Assembly: GCA_015065795.1 (NCBI GenBank)
Contig: SVPO01000004.1
Span: forward strand, 1-44,606
Source of the DNA: Oscillospiraceae bacterium
GTDB lineage: Bacteria; Bacillota; Clostridia; Oscillospirales; Acutalibacteraceae
Length of the DNA stretch: 44,606 bases
Direction: 5' to 3'
Shown: piece by piece, positions 44,148-44,606 of the stretch
How the letters are laid out: each line of letters opens with the position of its first letter
Numbering within the stretch: the stretch's first letter is position 1
Made by a program: the position numbers and the translations under genes
Notes under the pieces: model-generated
Database searches by the model: none
What the model was told of the DNA's origin: nothing
What the model saw: the letters and a program-made list of their open reading frames with translations, nothing else

Positions 44148-44606
44148 ATGAAAATTTATTCTGTTTACGATCCCGAGTTCAAGGCTTACGGTCAGATCGT
44201 CACCGGTATGGATGACACTGTCAAGGAGATCCTTGAAGCTCTGGCGACCACTCCGCTGCCCGACGGCACCGGCTATGTTCCCGAGGAACCTGTTCTGCAG
44301 GAGCTTCCCGCTGCTGTTGAGGTTTCCGAGCATCTCTACGGCGGTATGCCCGTTCAGCTGGGCTGGTGCAACGGTCACAACACCAAGCTGAACTGCCTTG
44401 AGTACCATCGCGACAGCGAGTACAATCTGGGCACCGAGGATTTCATCCTGCTGCTCGCCCGTCAGGACGAGATCGTTGACGGTGTTCTGGACACCGCCAA
44501 GGTCAAGGCTTTCCGCGCTCCTGCCGGTGTTCTGGTAGAGTGCTTCGCCACCACCCTGCATTACGCCCCCTGCCACACCGACGCTGCCAAGGGCTTCCGC
44601 GTAATG
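44148..44606 (+). CDS. DUF4867 family protein, truncated at window end
   Basis: MKIYSVYDPEFKAYGQIVTGMDDTVKEILEALATTPLPDGTGYVPEEPVLQELPAAVEVSEHLYGGMPVQLGWCNGHNTKLNCLEYHRDSEYNLGTEDFILLLARQDEI; open to the window edge, so absent from the ORF list. Confidence 0.85.
   Translation, partial: MKIYSVYDPEFKAYGQIVTGMDDTVKEILEALATTPLPDGTGYVPEEPVLQELPAAVEVSEHLYGGMPVQLGWCNGHNTKLNCLEYHRDSEYNLGTEDFILLLARQDEIVDGVLDTAKVKAFRAPAGVLVECFATTLHYAPCHTDAAKGFRVM

Noticed and set aside
1-44606. CRISPR arrays, tRNA/rRNA genes, insertion sequences, prophage genes
   Set aside because: No regularly spaced repeats, no tRNA-like CCA-ending cloverleaf, no transposase or phage-structural motifs noticed by eye; a tRNAscan/Infernal run would be needed to be certain.

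Overview
A 44.6-kb, moderately high-GC Firmicutes (Clostridia/Oscillospiraceae-like) chromosomal segment with about 37 densely packed genes and no rRNA, tRNA, CRISPR array or transposon that I could recognise. The left part is mostly housekeeping: an IspH gene running off the window edge into a probable S1 fusion, plsC, cmk, a flavoprotein, a DUF5685/J-domain/membrane cluster, and uvrA-uvrB-radC. Then come a 1842-aa beta-helix surface protein, a DeoB-Cdd fusion, a two-gene SufC/SufB-like (SMS-type) operon, coaE, a lytic transglycosylase and an M18 aminopeptidase. The most unusual locus is 25.36-27.93 kb. It is a minus-strand two-gene operon encoding a 735-aa protein (RyR domain, SLOG-like Rossmannoid region, four TM segments) and a 98-aa stand-alone RyR-domain paralogue, a plausible nucleotide-sensing membrane-effector (conflict/immunity) system. 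Other points of interest: a GH88/GH105-GNAT fusion in a four-gene operon, a LexA-like box placed inside the promoter spacer of radC-uvrB-uvrA, a divergent PRPP synthetase, and DUF5685 with a prenyl-synthase-like Asp motif. Family calls come from reading translated motifs by eye. No database search was run.
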